Below, piece after piece: positions 1 through 12,670 of a DNA stretch of 64,000 nucleotides. A model generated the notes under the pieces. It saw nothing but the letters and a program-made list of their open reading frames with translations. It was not told the origin of the DNA and did not search any database. A program made the position numbers and the translations under genes. How positions within the stretch are numbered: the stretch's first letter is position 1; every line of letters begins with the position of its first letter. Origin of the DNA: Mytilus trossulus (lineage: Eukaryota > Mollusca > Bivalvia > Mytilida > Mytilidae); assembly GCF_036588685.1 (NCBI RefSeq), contig NC_086375.1, positions 53,142,955 to 53,206,954 of the forward strand, given 5' to 3'.

Positions 1-377
1 AAGTGTTCAATAGATCGGGATTATGAGACCAGTGAAGGGTGGTAGCGTAGTTAATATATAAGAGTGTTTTATTACTTTATATTATAGATAGTAAGAACTG
101 ATAGTAGAGTATCGTATATAAGGTTGATCAGTTGATTCAAGGATTTGTGTAGTAAGGATCTGACTGGTTGATTCAATTTTGGAAGCTGTTTCTATTCTTG
201 AAATCTTTTTTTCTGTTCAAAGACAACTAATTTTTTGTTGTTGTTAAATGCTCCCACAACTACAATTCATAAGAGAAATAATATTTCCAATATCCTTTTT
301 TTATTAATTTTCTTTTCTAATTGTTAACTTTCCCATCTTTTGAGGGCTGACACCTACCTTAATAAACCATTTATAAA
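1..377. other. AT-rich noncoding DNA
   Basis: No open frame, RNA gene or repeat structure is supported here. It may be intron of the plus-strand gene whose terminal exon is proposed at 3689-3808. Confidence 0.5.
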
Positions 378-504
378 CATGTAGCTTTTAAACTTACATA
401 AAATTATGAATTTATATATACATGTAGCTTTTGAACTAACATAAAGTTATGAATCTATATATACAGGTAGCTTTTGAACTAACATAAAATTATGACTATA
501 TATA
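378..504. repeat. 43-bp tandem repeat, three copies
   Basis: Three consecutive units start with CATGTAGCTTTTRAACT (or CAGGTAGC) at about 378, 421 and 464 and end in TATATATA. Units differ by a few substitutions and the last is slightly shorter. No coding content. Confidence 0.85.
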
Positions 505-910
505 TTTCTCATTAACATGATAAACAGGATAAAAGGTAAATTTTTAGTGATTTATATCCTGTGTATGTTAACCATTTCATATTTTACCTAATTAACATGC
601 ACATGTTCTAGTTATGTAGTATTATATGTATGTTTATATACATGACATATTTATTGTTTGTAATTGGCATGTTTGAATGTCATTTCGTTATTAATTCTGT
701 TTACATGTATTCGTGATGAAGATGTCTTTCTGTATTTTTTTTCGTATGTAGATGATTTTTAAAGAGTAAAAAAGATCCAATGTTATCAATGTTTTTTTTT
801 ATTATAATTTTATGGATGTTTACTGTCATTTTAAATCAAAGTGGAAGGGCAATATATATTAAGCTAAGTTGCAACAAACTCTTTTAATATGTATTACAGG
901 TCATCCTATT
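505..910. other. AT-rich noncoding DNA
   Basis: Low-complexity A/T sequence with homopolymer T runs. Nothing identifiable. Confidence 0.5.
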
Positions 911-1054
911 CAAAGGCGGATTTAGGGGGAGGGTGGCCAAGGAAACCTTGTACCCCCTTTTTTAGAAATCACTGAAGCATGACTAGAGCAGGCCCCCTCT
1001 TAGGAAGTCAGTTGGCCCTCACTTATGATATTTTTGGATCCACCACTGCCACTG
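911..1054. mobile_element. hAT-like MITE, diverged copy
   Basis: The left end reads CAAAGGCGGATTTAG and the right end, reverse-complemented, reads CAGTGGTGGATCCA, so they form degenerate terminal inverted repeats around a G/C-homopolymer core. The same type of ends bounds 41014-41167. CAG-starting GGCGGATCCAG ends are common on hAT-type MITEs; that assignment is from general knowledge. No clean target duplication was found. Confidence 0.5.
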
Positions 1055-3688
1055 TCTATATCACCCTGCTTAGGTCTTAATAAAATTGCATTTATTGGCT
1101 TTGTGACTTTTAATATGCTGAAAACACTTCCAAAATACCCAAATACATCCTAATAAATTTATTATCAGTTAATCAAAATATCAATATGCATCAATATGTC
1201 TGGGAGTCAAGATTCAGTTTCTATGCAAATTCTTATGTGCCATCAAATTTGGTTTGATTATTTTCTTTGGAATTAGGAAAACCCTTATAAAATACATTTT
1301 GGGATCATTAGGTCTAAGGTTAAGGTCACAGCAGTTTTTAATAGACTAAAATTGTGGTCAAATTTGGTTTTCCAAATGTTATCTTTTGAAACATACATGT
1401 ATTTCCAACATTTACCAAACTTTATGTGATAGTGCCTTATTAAATAAGGGAAGACATATATTTATTTTGAGGTCAATTACTTAAAAGTCAAGGTCATATA
1501 ATTAATAAATAGACAGAATTGGGACAAATTTTGGTTTCTTGGTTATATCTTTTTAACAATTTGTCTAAAATTTATCTCAGTTTGAGGATGCCCAGTGTCA
1601 ATTTCTTTAAAAATAAAAAATGTTATTTTGATTTTACTTATCATTAACAGTTTATAAATTTGAAAATTTTCAGCATTTCAAAATGTATTACATAATCTAC
1701 ATTGAATGATATGCATGTTTAAACACCTGACTGCAATTGAATTTGATTCATAATATATACAGCCAATCACTGATCTTACCACAAGTTCCAATACACAGAT
1801 ATATATCAACATTTATGCATTTTAGATGTTTACATATCAATGCAAGAGTACAATACTATATGTTAGATATCATGGTTTGTTACAAATTCATAGGGGATGA
1901 GGCAGAAGTCTGAATCTCTTATGGTTTTCACTAATATTCTATGAATCTGTAAGGAGTCGGTAGAAAACCAAATAACTAATGAGGGGCCTGATGGGTAACT
2001 TTTGTTTTTCGTGATCGGTACATTTTTGCTATTGAGATCATGAAAATTTATTTTCTGTGAATCATGATTGACAAAAAAATCAACTCGTGAATCGTGAAGA
2101 GACATCCCCCCCCCCCCCCCCCCCTCCCCATCATCATGCCCTTCACTAAAAATGATGATGGAGGATTTTACATGCAAGATAGCTCTTATAGTCCTACAAA
2201 ATAGTTATCAAATGCACCAGATTAAATTTAATACGCCAGATGCGGGTTTCGTCTACATAAGACTCAAGTTTTCAAGGGGGACCTGCACGTTCACTTTAAT
2301 GTTGTTTTAATGCTTCTTCATACTTTTACGAGCCTATAGCCATTGTAAAATTAATTGTTTTGTTTAAAATTGTGGACAACATTGCTCTTTCAAAATTTTT
2401 ATTTGGGAGCCTCCATGTGGGAAATTTCCCACAAATAGTGACAGTTGGCAGGTATGCAAGCTATGAACTACAATAACATTATTAAAAATTAAAAATTCCA
2501 TAGAGTAAATGTGGACTCTAAAATTTAAAAAAAAAACCAACAGCCATCAAAATTCAAAAACTAATGAAGCAGATTGGTAAAGGTTAACTATGATCTAATA
2601 AAAAAGTATTTCCTCATTACAAATATTGGTTTTTCAATATACTATTTTTAGCACTACAAAAAAATTCTTTACATGGTTTATATTAAGGTATAAGATTTGT
2701 AATCTATGTAATATATAGTTGATTGTTACTATATGATTAATGATACATGTGTTTAGTTTAATAAACTTAATTTGCATAAACACAAATTTAAACTTTTGAG
2801 GTCTTCATTTAACATATTTTAAAACACAATGTATAAGAGCATACATACATTACATAGTATTTAACATTTGTATAAATTAGACAGAAGATTAAAGTGGTAC
2901 AAAATAAGAATAAAAAGAAATAGAACACAAAAACAACTTTGAAATAAATAATAAAAAAAGAGTAACAGCCCAACTTAAGTTATGATGTGTGTGTAGTCAT
3001 GTATTAATATGTAAAAAATAGGAAATCTATTTGACCTTCCATAAAACTCAAACTCATTTTTGAAGATATTTTCCTTTTGCTCCTTAGTTTGTAGACAACC
3101 ACCCAAGGTTAATTGTTCTGTAGCTAACAGACAGTACATTGTGAGCCAGATGGTGAGCACGCTGAGATCTCTTTGTTTTTTTCTGAATATGATATACATT
3201 TAAAAAAGGAAGTGATGTAAATCTTTGTGATACATGTGTTAATGTCAATATACATATAAACAGTCGATTTTTCTGATGAAGAATTGAAGTCACAATAATA
3301 GAATTACCTGTCTAGAAAATGTACAGATTTATACAGACACTTTGAATAACGACTATTTAAACAGAACTCAAACAGGATAAGTGATACAAACAATCTATAC
3401 AACTGTTTTAGGGATAGCATGGACTTTCCTGGAATATTAGTTCTCGTATGTCAGCATTGTAGTGTGATGTTTTGGTTTCTGTGTTCTCACCAGAATACTT
3501 GGAAATTGAGATCAAAAGCTTATACATTTAACTTGTAGAATGTTTGATTTGAAGTGTACAATTGCATTCAAATTTTTAGCTTTGTATCACGATCACATGA
3601 GGGACTTTCGATAAAATTCTTTATATTTTTCAAGGCATTCAGTAGTTTGTGTTGTTCATTATGATGATAGCTTTATTTTCTTTTTCAG
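1055..3688. other. Noncoding, possible intron
   Basis: No credible coding frame. There is a 19-base poly-C run at 2106-2124. A short fragment of the dispersed A repeat lies at about 2222-2275 (ACGCCAGATGCGGGTTTCGTC). A phrase resembling another dispersed repeat lies at about 2405-2455. It probably holds intron of the gene ending at 3808, but no upstream exon could be identified. Confidence 0.4.
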
Positions 3689-3808
3689 CCACATTCGGAA
3701 TCGATGATTCCATTGAAGGAGTTATCTCCCCTAGAGACAGAGAAATTTGTCACAAATAGTGGTGATGCTCTACAGTTGAAATCCTTTGTACAGAAAACAA
3801 ACTTGTGA
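3689..3808 (+). CDS. Candidate terminal exon, unidentified gene
   Basis: A strong splice acceptor (TTATTTTCTTTTTCAG, AG at 3687-3688) is followed by exactly 40 codons in one frame ending in TGA at 3806-3808. The encoded tail begins PHSESMIPLKELSPLETEK and ends FVQKTNL. It is hydrophilic, S/E/K rich, and clearly richer in G+C than its flanks, as expected of coding DNA. The downstream 3'UTR would be AT-rich with a canonical AATAAA at 4053-4058. No domain is recognisable, so no function is given. Upstream exons must lie further left or outside the window. A chance 40-codon frame after a fortuitous acceptor cannot be excluded. Confidence 0.42.
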   Translation, partial: PHSESMIPLKELSPLETEKFVTNSGDALQLKSFVQKTNL

Positions 3809-6460
3809 TATATCTTTTATTGTTGTTGATAATCATATCATTTCATTTGTTAATTCAGTTTTATTTATAAAAGATTGCAAAATATTGCATTGTCCTATGT
3901 AAAGGAATGTACTTATATATTTGATATATTTTTGTTGGAGAACTAAACCTTAAATATCTAAAGTATATCATTTTCACTGGAGTTGATTGTTTTATTATCA
4001 CTTCAATTTTCTAAACAAAGAAAAAGGGATCAATAAGTGATTTGGACCATTTAATAAATTACTGATGCTAATTATTAAAAATGGCAGGTTGACTTTAGTT
4101 TGTTTTTTCTGTCATATTGATATTTACCTTACCTACCTTATAGGAAATAGTATAAATAATATTTTTTTCATTAAGATCCTTTTTTCCTACCCAATTGTCA
4201 TATCAATTTTTCTATATCCTGAATTACCTCATATCTGATGTCTGTTGTCATAATTTTAAAAAACTTTTATGGAAACAAATCTTAAGAAATTTTAAGAACC
4301 ATGAATACCAAATTTGTATGAAATCATACAATGCTTTGCCACAAAATGAGCTTTAAACCAATGAAATAGGTTCAGGGTTAGAATGTCAAATTAGAGTTGT
4401 AAGCTTTAAGGCACTGTAGAACTATAGTAACCATCTATCAAACAATACACTAATAACACACACACACAAAATAAATACAGATTTACTTTTATTGCCATAG
4501 GGTCAGGGTCTTTATAAAAATAGGCTTTCAATTTATGAGTTATTGATGACTGGATAACTTCTTGAATTTTCATTATAAAGTTACCTTTTAGCAAATTATA
4601 TGAACTATTTTTCTGACGGTTTAAATTGAAAATAGGAAAACAAATTTGAAATTTACCAGAAATAAAAAATCTTACATATGTATGAGAAAAGGAGGTTTCC
4701 AGGTTTAACATATAAAAACATGAGATGTTGAAAACAAAGAAGTCTAAAATAAGATCAATAGATTTTTTTTAAATCAAAATATAAAACTTAGTTTAAAGTT
4801 GATAGAGTTATCTTTCTTCCAAGGCAGCAAGCATTGGAGTAAATTAGTTGACATGTATATGCCTCATTAGATTGTTAAGTTGTAATCTTCTGCTTACCTC
4901 AGTTTATGTGACAAGATGGAAGTATCATGACAAAAAAATTGTTACAAGCTTTGCCTCTATGTATATATGAACATATGTTTTGTTGATTCATTTATTGTTA
5001 TGTTATATTTTGATAAATGTGTTGTTAAATTGTGATGTAAGAAGGTCAGGGATTGTTACATATTTAACTATATTGTTTTTAGTACTTATACCCCCTATGG
5101 TGGAGGTGTATAATATTTTGCTTATTAAATTTTTTCATCTCTCTGCCTTTGATAATGATTACTACTTCAAATCCATAGACGGGGTAATGAATCCTTTTAC
5201 ACCTACAATAAACTTTTTTTTATCAAATAATATTTTTATTTATCAATATTTCAAAACATAGAAATGGTCATATCTTTGAAAAAATGAAATCTTTTTTGAC
5301 AATAATTCATCTTGACTACCAGTATATTTCAACAAAATTTTGATTGAATCTTTAGATGATAAATTCAGTCTCACTTTGTCTATCCATGTGGCATATACGA
5401 GATTGACATACCCTCAAGTCTGGTAATTTCATTTGTCTGATAAACCTGTTCATTTTAAAACATGGGGAGGAATGAAAGCAAATGACAGACAAACAAATTT
5501 ACTGACCAGCATAATATAATTTGTAAATTAGGACACTTTTCTATTGTAAATATTGTAAACTGACTTCTAAATGTCTTTTAATTTTATGTTTTATGTTAAG
5601 GGATTTCTGTCTGGTTGATTTATAATGCATATTTTATTTTGGTAGGTATCACCCTATAGACAAACAAACGAATTTTACATATCTATTTAATTATGGTAAA
5701 ACGAGGTATAAACTTTTGAACTTTGAGCAAATGATTTTCTCTGGTGACATGTTGTGAAGAAGCCAGCAATAGAAATACTTTTCTAACAGCAGTATACTAC
5801 TGTTGCCTTTATTTTTCTAAATGTTTAGAGCAGAGATACCAGTAGTCTTAATACCTGAAGTTATGTCTGTTGATGAAAACTATTTCATAATAAGTACTTT
5901 AAATGATGCATATTTGACATTTGATAGATTTTTGTATACATTAATTTAGCTTTATGTATCTTAACTAAAACTAAATATGAGGTCTTGTCCCTCAGTTCAG
6001 ATGTTGAGTATTGCAATGATAATAAATCACATTCTGATATCTGATACATATATCTGTATGCAGAATAAATGCACACATTAAGTAATTTCTTAATTAAAAG
6101 TAGTACTGTTTGACAAAGCAGGGAAGACATATCATTGTGTTGACAGTTTTACAATATATTCAGAAGTTGTAAATACATATGGATCCATTTATTTTTGTTA
6201 AACTAAAAGAGAGAAATATATGTTCATGAAAGTTATCTTTGCATTTGTGTTTAATGCAGATAATCAAAGTGCCATATCAATGTGAATACTTCCTTTTGTT
6301 TTAGTACTTTTTTCTTACTTTTGTTTATAACATTAACTGCATTTATTTTACTGCAATATATCATCCAAATTAATGTCTCTTTAGTGAAGTTTGAGGCCAA
6401 AATTAAAAAAAATACAAGACTTAATACACATATTGAAGAGCTGAAAAGATAACTAATAAA
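3809..6460. other. Putative 3'UTR then noncoding DNA
   Basis: The first part would be the 3'UTR of the exon ending at 3808, with AATAAA at 4053. A short CA microsatellite lies at about 4458-4468. The remainder is AT-rich with no recognisable gene or element. Confidence 0.45.
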
Positions 6461-6466
6461 TATAAA

Positions 6467-6733
6467 ATAATAGGTAGTTGAGGTTTTGATACTGACTATA
6501 TCATGTGGAATATCTAGACGAGCCCGTTAGGGTGAGTTAAGATGTTCCACATGATATAGTCAGTATCAAAAACGAAACTACCTATTATTCTGTTTATCGG
6601 TAATTATGACGTCACACAATGTCATGACGTCACACAATGTATTGCCTAATATTTTCAGTGATGCAGCCAGTACGTTGATACTTGAAAATATTAGGCAGTA
6701 AGATCAAAGGAAAAATATACGAATTACCGATAA
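6467..6733. mobile_element. Double-hairpin MITE-like element with tandem CREs
   Basis: Two adjacent inverted repeats. The first pairs 6467-6515 with 6543-6589 (arms of about 47 bases, start AATAATAGGTAGTT, few mismatches). The second has outer arms TTTATCGGTAATT at 6593 and AATTACCGATAAA at 6721-6733, plus inner arms TGCCTAATATTTTCA and its complement near 6642 and 6682. Between them a 17-bp tandem duplication carries two full CRE palindromes TGACGTCA (about 6607 and 6624). No coding capacity. Probably nonautonomous mobile DNA; family unknown. Confidence 0.6.
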
Positions 6734-7014
6734 ATGAGTAATCTAAAGCAGATAAAACGTCTTTAAATTTGATATTGTAAGTGATATTTTTAGTTGTTGA
6801 AGTATCTTATTATATTTGTATATTTTGATTGCATTTTAATTTTTCATGATTTTGATTATGATTTATTTTCTATTAATATATAATATGTTTATTTTTGTAC
6901 TAATTGAAACAGCAATGCAACTGAATCTTAACTATGCAAATAAAAAATGAATTATACAATCTTCATAATTGACCATTAAAATTAAATCCATGTTAATATA
7001 TAAATAAGAAGTAT

Positions 7015-7510
7015 ATATAGTATGATTGCCAATGAGACAAATTTCCACCACAGTTCAAATTATATAGACAAAAGCAACTATATGTAACTGTACAACCTTC
7101 AACAACAAAAAGAACTCGAAACACAAGCTATGATTTGCATCAACATGACAAATGTGTTTATTCCTAGATAATATTTGTCCTGATTGATGAAAAATCCAAT
7201 AAAATCAAACAAAATATACAGCAATGAACGACAACCATTTAATAAAAGGATCTGACTTGTGATCAGCACATACAGAATGCGGCTTGGTTTAATATGTTTG
7301 CTGTCTCCCCCCTTCCACAAACCTGGGACACGTGTTTAACAGCATACTACAGGAACGAACTTCAACGATCAGTTGAAAAATGCTTGACTCATCAGATTAA
7401 AGCACACAGAAAACCAATCGAATGGATACAAAGCACATAAAGTAAAAGTCTGAGGGTGTTCACAGTTACTGAAAGCTTGTTCAAAGTCAATAACAACTAT
7501 TAAAAAAGTG
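7015..7510. repeat. Dispersed repeat, mussel-type family 2
   Basis: Starts with ATGATTGCCAATGAGACAA and continues through a segment with CCTGGGACACGTGTTTAACAG and TCAATAACAACTA. The same order of phrases recurs at 23380-23770, and the leading phrase resembles sequence within both arms of the 36559-40885 element. Interpreted as a dispersed, decayed transposable-element piece. Confidence 0.6.
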
Positions 7511-8084
7511 TATATATTGAAGACTATAAACATATCAATCATTTCACAATTAATTTTTCATCATATTAAAGCAGTCGAGAAAATCATGATTTTGATCATT
7601 TCCAAAAGGCACCAACTATGTTGAAAAGTAACATCAAAGAAACATTATTGTTTTGTTTATATGCTTAAATACAAGATGGGGTGAGGGTTTTTGTTTTTGA
7701 GGTTCTGATTGGTTGGTTGATTATAATTGGTGTAATTACTACCACAATTTGATATTAATAATTATTGTAATTTTCATAGTTATTGATAAAAGTTTTATCA
7801 GTCGTACACATCTTGAATTCTATCCTAATTCTGTGTTATTTTTTGGAAATCTTTTTAGAAATTCAAATGTGACGTCACAAAGTGCGTTGATGACCTTGGC
7901 TAACTCGGCTGATGTGCTGTTTTAACTTGTTTCATGTAATATATCTGTTTTTATTCTGTAGTTAGTCACCACTTCAGTTTTATCATGTGTATCTATAGTA
8001 TAGTCTTTGTATAAAATTTACTGTTTGTAAAAGTATAATTTATTCCAAATAACAAGGATTTTCTTATCCAAGGTAGAAAATCTT

Positions 8085-8235
8085 AGCCGTATAGGTCACA
8101 ACTTTTTGGTCTCCAGTGCTCTTCAACTTTTTATTTGTTTTGGTTTTCGAACTTTTTTCATCTGAGCGTCACTGGTTAGTCTTGTGTGGACGAAACGCAC
8201 GTCTGGCGTATTAAAAATTTAAACCTGATACCTGT
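8085..8235 (-). repeat. Dispersed A-repeat fragment (reverse)
   Basis: Reverse complement of the A module: GACGAAACGCACGTCTGGCG followed by a TTAAAAATTTAAACCTG-like end. It contains the complement of the AAAGTTGAAGAGC phrase found in the copies at 8398 and 28711. Confidence 0.65.
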
Positions 8236-8394
8236 TGTTGTCTGTTATTCCTGTGTTTCTCTGTCTTATATTTTCTCCCATTTATTTGTATTGTAATCCT
8301 GTCATTCATGTAATGTAATCATTTTAATGTTATTATATTTAACATAACCATTGAAGCGGGAGGTTTGGCATGCCACAAATAATTATCAAAAGTA

Positions 8395-8690
8395 CCAGGA
8401 TTATAATTAAGTACGCCAGACGCGCCTTTCGTCTACATAAGACTCATCAGTGACGCTCATATAAAAATATTTATAAAGCCAAACAAGTAAAAGTTGAAGA
8501 GCATTAAGGATCCAAAATTCCAAACAGTTCTGCCAAATACGGATAAGGTAATCTATTCCTGGGACATGAAAATCCTTATTTTTTTGAAAATTTAAAGTTT
8601 GGTAAACGGGAAATTTATAAAAATGACCACATAATTGATATTCATGTCAACACCGAAGTGCTGACTACTATGCTGGTGATTCATAATTGA
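8395..8690 (+). repeat. Dispersed A-B modular repeat
   Basis: Module A (ACGCCAGACGCGCCTTTCGT, GACTCATCAGTGACGCTC, AAAAGTTGAAGAGC) is followed by a B-type module ending near CACCGAAGTGCTGACTACTA. The same modules, in the order A-B-A, make up the insertion at 28711-29228. No coding potential. Confidence 0.65.
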
Positions 8691-8726
8691 TATCACAAAA
8701 CCAGGTTCAACCAAACATTTTTTATA

Positions 8727-10612
8727 CGACCGCAAATTTTGAAAAAATTTTCGTCGTATATTGCTATCACGTTGGTGTCATCGTCTGCGTCGTCGTCGTC
8801 GTCGTCGTCCGAATACTTTTAGTTTTCGCACTCTAACTTTAGTAAAAGTGAATAGAAATCTATGAAATTTTAACACAAGGTTTATGACCATAAAAGGAAG
8901 GTTGGTAATGATTTTGGGAGTTTTGGTCCCAACATTTTAGGAATTAGGGGCCAAAAAGGGCCCAAATAAGCTTTTTCTAGGTTTTCGCACTATAACTTTA
9001 GTTTAAGTTAATAGAAATCTATGAAATGTTGACACAAGGTTTATGACCACAAAAGAAAGGTTGGGATCGATTTTGGGAGTTTTGGTTTCAACAGTTAAGG
9101 AATTAGGGGCCAAAAAAGGGCCCAAATAAGCATTATTCTTGGTTTTCGCACAATAACTTTAGTTTAAGTAAATAGAAATCAATGAAATTTAAACACAATG
9201 TTTATGACCACAAAAGGGAAGGTTGGTATTGATTTTGGGAGTTTAGGTCCCAACAGTTTAGGGATAAGGGGCCAAAAAGGGACCCAAATAAGCATTTTTT
9301 TTGGTTTTCGCACCATAACGTTAGTATAAGTAAATAGAAATCTATGAAATTTAAACACAAGGTTTATGACCATAAAAGGAAGGTTGGTATTGATTTTGGG
9401 AGTTTTAGTCCCAACAGTTTAGGAAAAAGGGGCCCAAAGGGTCCAAAATTAAACTTTGTTTGATTTTATCAAAATTGAATAATTGGGGTTCTTTGATATG
9501 CCGAATCTAACTGTGTATGTAGATTCTTAACTTTTGGTCCCGTTTTCAAATTGGTCTACATTAAGGTCCAAAGAGTCCAAAATTAAACTTATTTTGATTT
9601 TGACAAAAAATGAATTGGTTGGGTTCTTTGATATGTTGAATCTAAAAATGTACTTAGATTCTTGATTATTGGCCCAGTTTTCAAGTTGGTCCAAATCGGG
9701 GTCCAAAATTAAACTTTGTTTGATTTCATCAAAAATTGAATAAATGGGGTTCTTTGATATGCCAAATCTAACTGTGTATGTAGATTCTTCATTTTTGGTC
9801 CTGTTTTCAAATTGGTTTACATTAAAGTCCAAAGGGTCCAAAATTAAACTAAGTTTGATTTTAACAAAAATTGAATTCTTGGGCCTCTTTGATATGCTGA
9901 ATCTTAACATGTACTTAGATTTTTGATTATGGGCCCAGTTTTCAAGTTGGTCCAAATTAGGATCTAAAATTATTTTATTAAGTATTGGGCAATAGCAAGT
10001 CTTTTCAATTGCACAGTATTGCGCAATGGCAAGAAATATCTAATTGCAAAATATTGTGAAATAGAAAGATTTTTTTTTAATTGGAGTTATCTTTCTTTGT
10101 CCAGAATCAACTTAAATCTTTGTTATATACAATATACAATGTATATTCACTTTTTACTACCAACTGATAAATTTAAATAATCTTAACCATTCAGTGATAA
10201 CAAGCTGTTTTTTTACATCTTAATATTTTATAATGTACTTAAATGAGTAGTTATTGTTGCAAACTCCATTAGAATATTTTAATTGAGATTAGTTTTGGAA
10301 TAAGGGAAAGGGGGATGTGATTAAAAAATTGGGTTCAATTTTTCTCATTTGAAATTTCATAAATAAAAAGAAAATTTCTTCAAACATTTTTTTGAGAGGA
10401 TTAATATTCAACAGCATAGTGAATTGCTCTAAGAGAAAACAAAAATTTTAAGTTCATTAGAACACATTCATTCTGTGTCAGAAACCTATGCTGTGTCAAC
10501 TATTTAATCACAATCCAAATTTAGAGCTGAATCCAGCTTCAATGTTGTGTCCATACTTGCCCCTACCGTTCAGGGTTCAACCTCTGCGGTCGTATAAAGC
10601 TACGCCCTGCGG
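8727..10612. mobile_element. 1.9-kb nonautonomous element with two tandem arrays
   Basis: Bounded by short inverted ends TATACGACCGCA (left, about 8732) and TGCGGTCGTATA (right, about 10586). Inside is a GTC trinucleotide run at about 8785-8810. Four units of about 160 bp follow, with TTTTCGCAC at about 8824, 8982, 9144 and 9305. Then come four units of about 130 bp, with AAAATTAAACT at about 9444, 9578, 9705 and 9840. Frames across the second array encode only repeat-derived peptides and are not genes. Confidence 0.65.
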
Positions 10613-12670
10613 AGCATCTGGTTTTTCTTAAAATGTTCTGTACCAAGTCAGGAAAATGGCCATTGTTGTATTATAGTTCTATTCTGTGTGTGTTACATTT
10701 TAACGTTGTGTTTCTGTTGTGTCGTAGTTTCCTCTTATATTTGATTCGTTTCCCTCAGTTTTATTTTGTTACCCAGATTTGGTTTTTTTTCAATCGATTA
10801 TGAATTTCGAACAGCGGTATACTACTGTTTGTATATGCCTTTATGTATGCCCTTTGAAATGCATATCATTTAGTGAAAGTTATACTTGTCATTGTAGTTA
10901 GTAAAATATATGTCAAAGTTAACCGTGAGTAGTAATATCTCAGATGGTTTCAGAAAGAAGCTCAAATGGAAACATCTTTGTGTAGACCCTACCCCTCCAA
11001 ACAAATAAATAAAATAACACTCTAAGCCAAGACCAAAAGAGAATACAGGTTGATTTTTTGTTTAGACATTCCAACTTAATGTAGTTATTGATACTTGAAA
11101 GGGATCTGGTCGCGCAATATTTCTGTTAGAAACCCGTCGATATAAGTGAACATATTTGTTAAATAAGAGTAAAATGACAAATTTCAAATTTGGCATTTAT
11201 GTGAGGTTCGTGAGGCTATTTAATTGATTTTTTAAACTCATTGCTCTTATTATACTTTCTCTTGTATTCAGTTCTCTCCTTCAACAAATGCATAAACGAA
11301 ATTTTCTCTATTTACAAAACGAGAAAGAGCTAATTGTGTCCTTCTACATTTAATCTGTTGCAGGTAAACTGTTTAAGATTATGGTATGGATAACATGATT
11401 TATTTATGAGTTGAAATTGAGCTTTGGGAAGTAGTAAACAGGGTACATAAAGGCATAAGTACCACTCATACATTAAAATCAGTAAGAGTTGCATAGTTTC
11501 CATCCTTATGGAAATAGAAGTAAACGTTTTCTTTTTGCATATTCATCAGCTTGATAAACAGCTTCGTCCTAGAAGCTTATAAAAGTGTACGCGACCGACC
11601 ATTGCGATCGTTTGAGGTTTTTTATTCTTGTGCATGAAATCTTATGAAACATCTCTCATTAAAAGTGAGATAAATAATGTAAATTTTAATCAAATCTGTA
11701 GACGAATTAGGTTTTTGGTATGTTCATTACACAATAAACAACTATTTTTTTCCAAAATTTGTTGATATAAGTTCTCCCAATTTTTTATCCTTTTAATTAG
11801 TTCTTATACCTCACATAAGGTTTTGTCTATATGGGTTACATTTGATATCGTTTTCCGGATATATCTGCAGTACAGAATGTTTTACATGCCGGCTTGAATA
11901 GTTTAGACACATTTACATGTAAAACGTGTCTCAATTATGTCCGATACGTCTATCTTACTTATTATAAGTTCAATAATTACAATTCAGAAAACTTGTACTT
12001 TTGTAGTTTAAACTTCGTTAGAATCTTTCTTTGTATTATTAATCGTTCATTAATTCTCTGTTAACCATTGTGTGTTTGCATTGCCTGTGTTTCTTATCAT
12101 GATTCAAATTTCAGTCATTATTAATGATGAACATGATTCTAGATGGAAGAGTTTGGTTCAAAACAGTGTGTCGTCTAAGAATCTAATGTAACTAATCCGA
12201 TGATTTTGTCAAATTAGCTGAAATACATGTGAATCATTGTATAAAATTGAGAATGGAAATGGGGAATGTGTCAAAGAGACAACCTTATTTGATTAAACAT
12301 AGGAACAATATATCCAGTCAATATATATGTTGCTGTATGTGTATATATATATCATTTGAAAATTATCTAATGAAATATTAGTCAATATAGTATATCGTTA
12401 TCAAACCATTGCAAGTGCATGTTGCTTGAAAAAACTTATTTTGATTGTGATAGTGTGAATTCAGTCAACATGTTATTGAAATAAGAAATTTACACTTTGG
12501 CCAAGTTTGAGCGTTAAAATATGATCAATAACGGGAACACATATCTGCAATATTTTTTTTATAAATTTACAACAGTGTAAAAAAAATACCATAAAACATC
12601 TTGACATCACGAATGTTTCTATACAATAAAGTGTGTCTACAATGTTCATATGAACGTGACATGTTTATGA
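10613..12670. other. Noncoding, downstream of the TLR gene
   Basis: AT-rich. It should include the 3'UTR of the minus-strand receptor that stops at 12671. No canonical AATAAA was found on that strand close to the stop; a TATAAA variant lies at about 12550-12556. A short dispersed fragment (GAATGTGTCAAAGAGACAAC) is at about 12263-12282. Confidence 0.45.

Noticed and set aside
9527..9955. 142-codon minus-strand frame with internal repeats
   Set aside because: It lies wholly in the 130-bp tandem array of the 8727-10612 element; repeats in the peptide mirror the DNA array.
8727..10612. Protein-coding gene across the GTC repeat
   Set aside because: Only a trinucleotide run in a nonautonomous element; no sustained frame.
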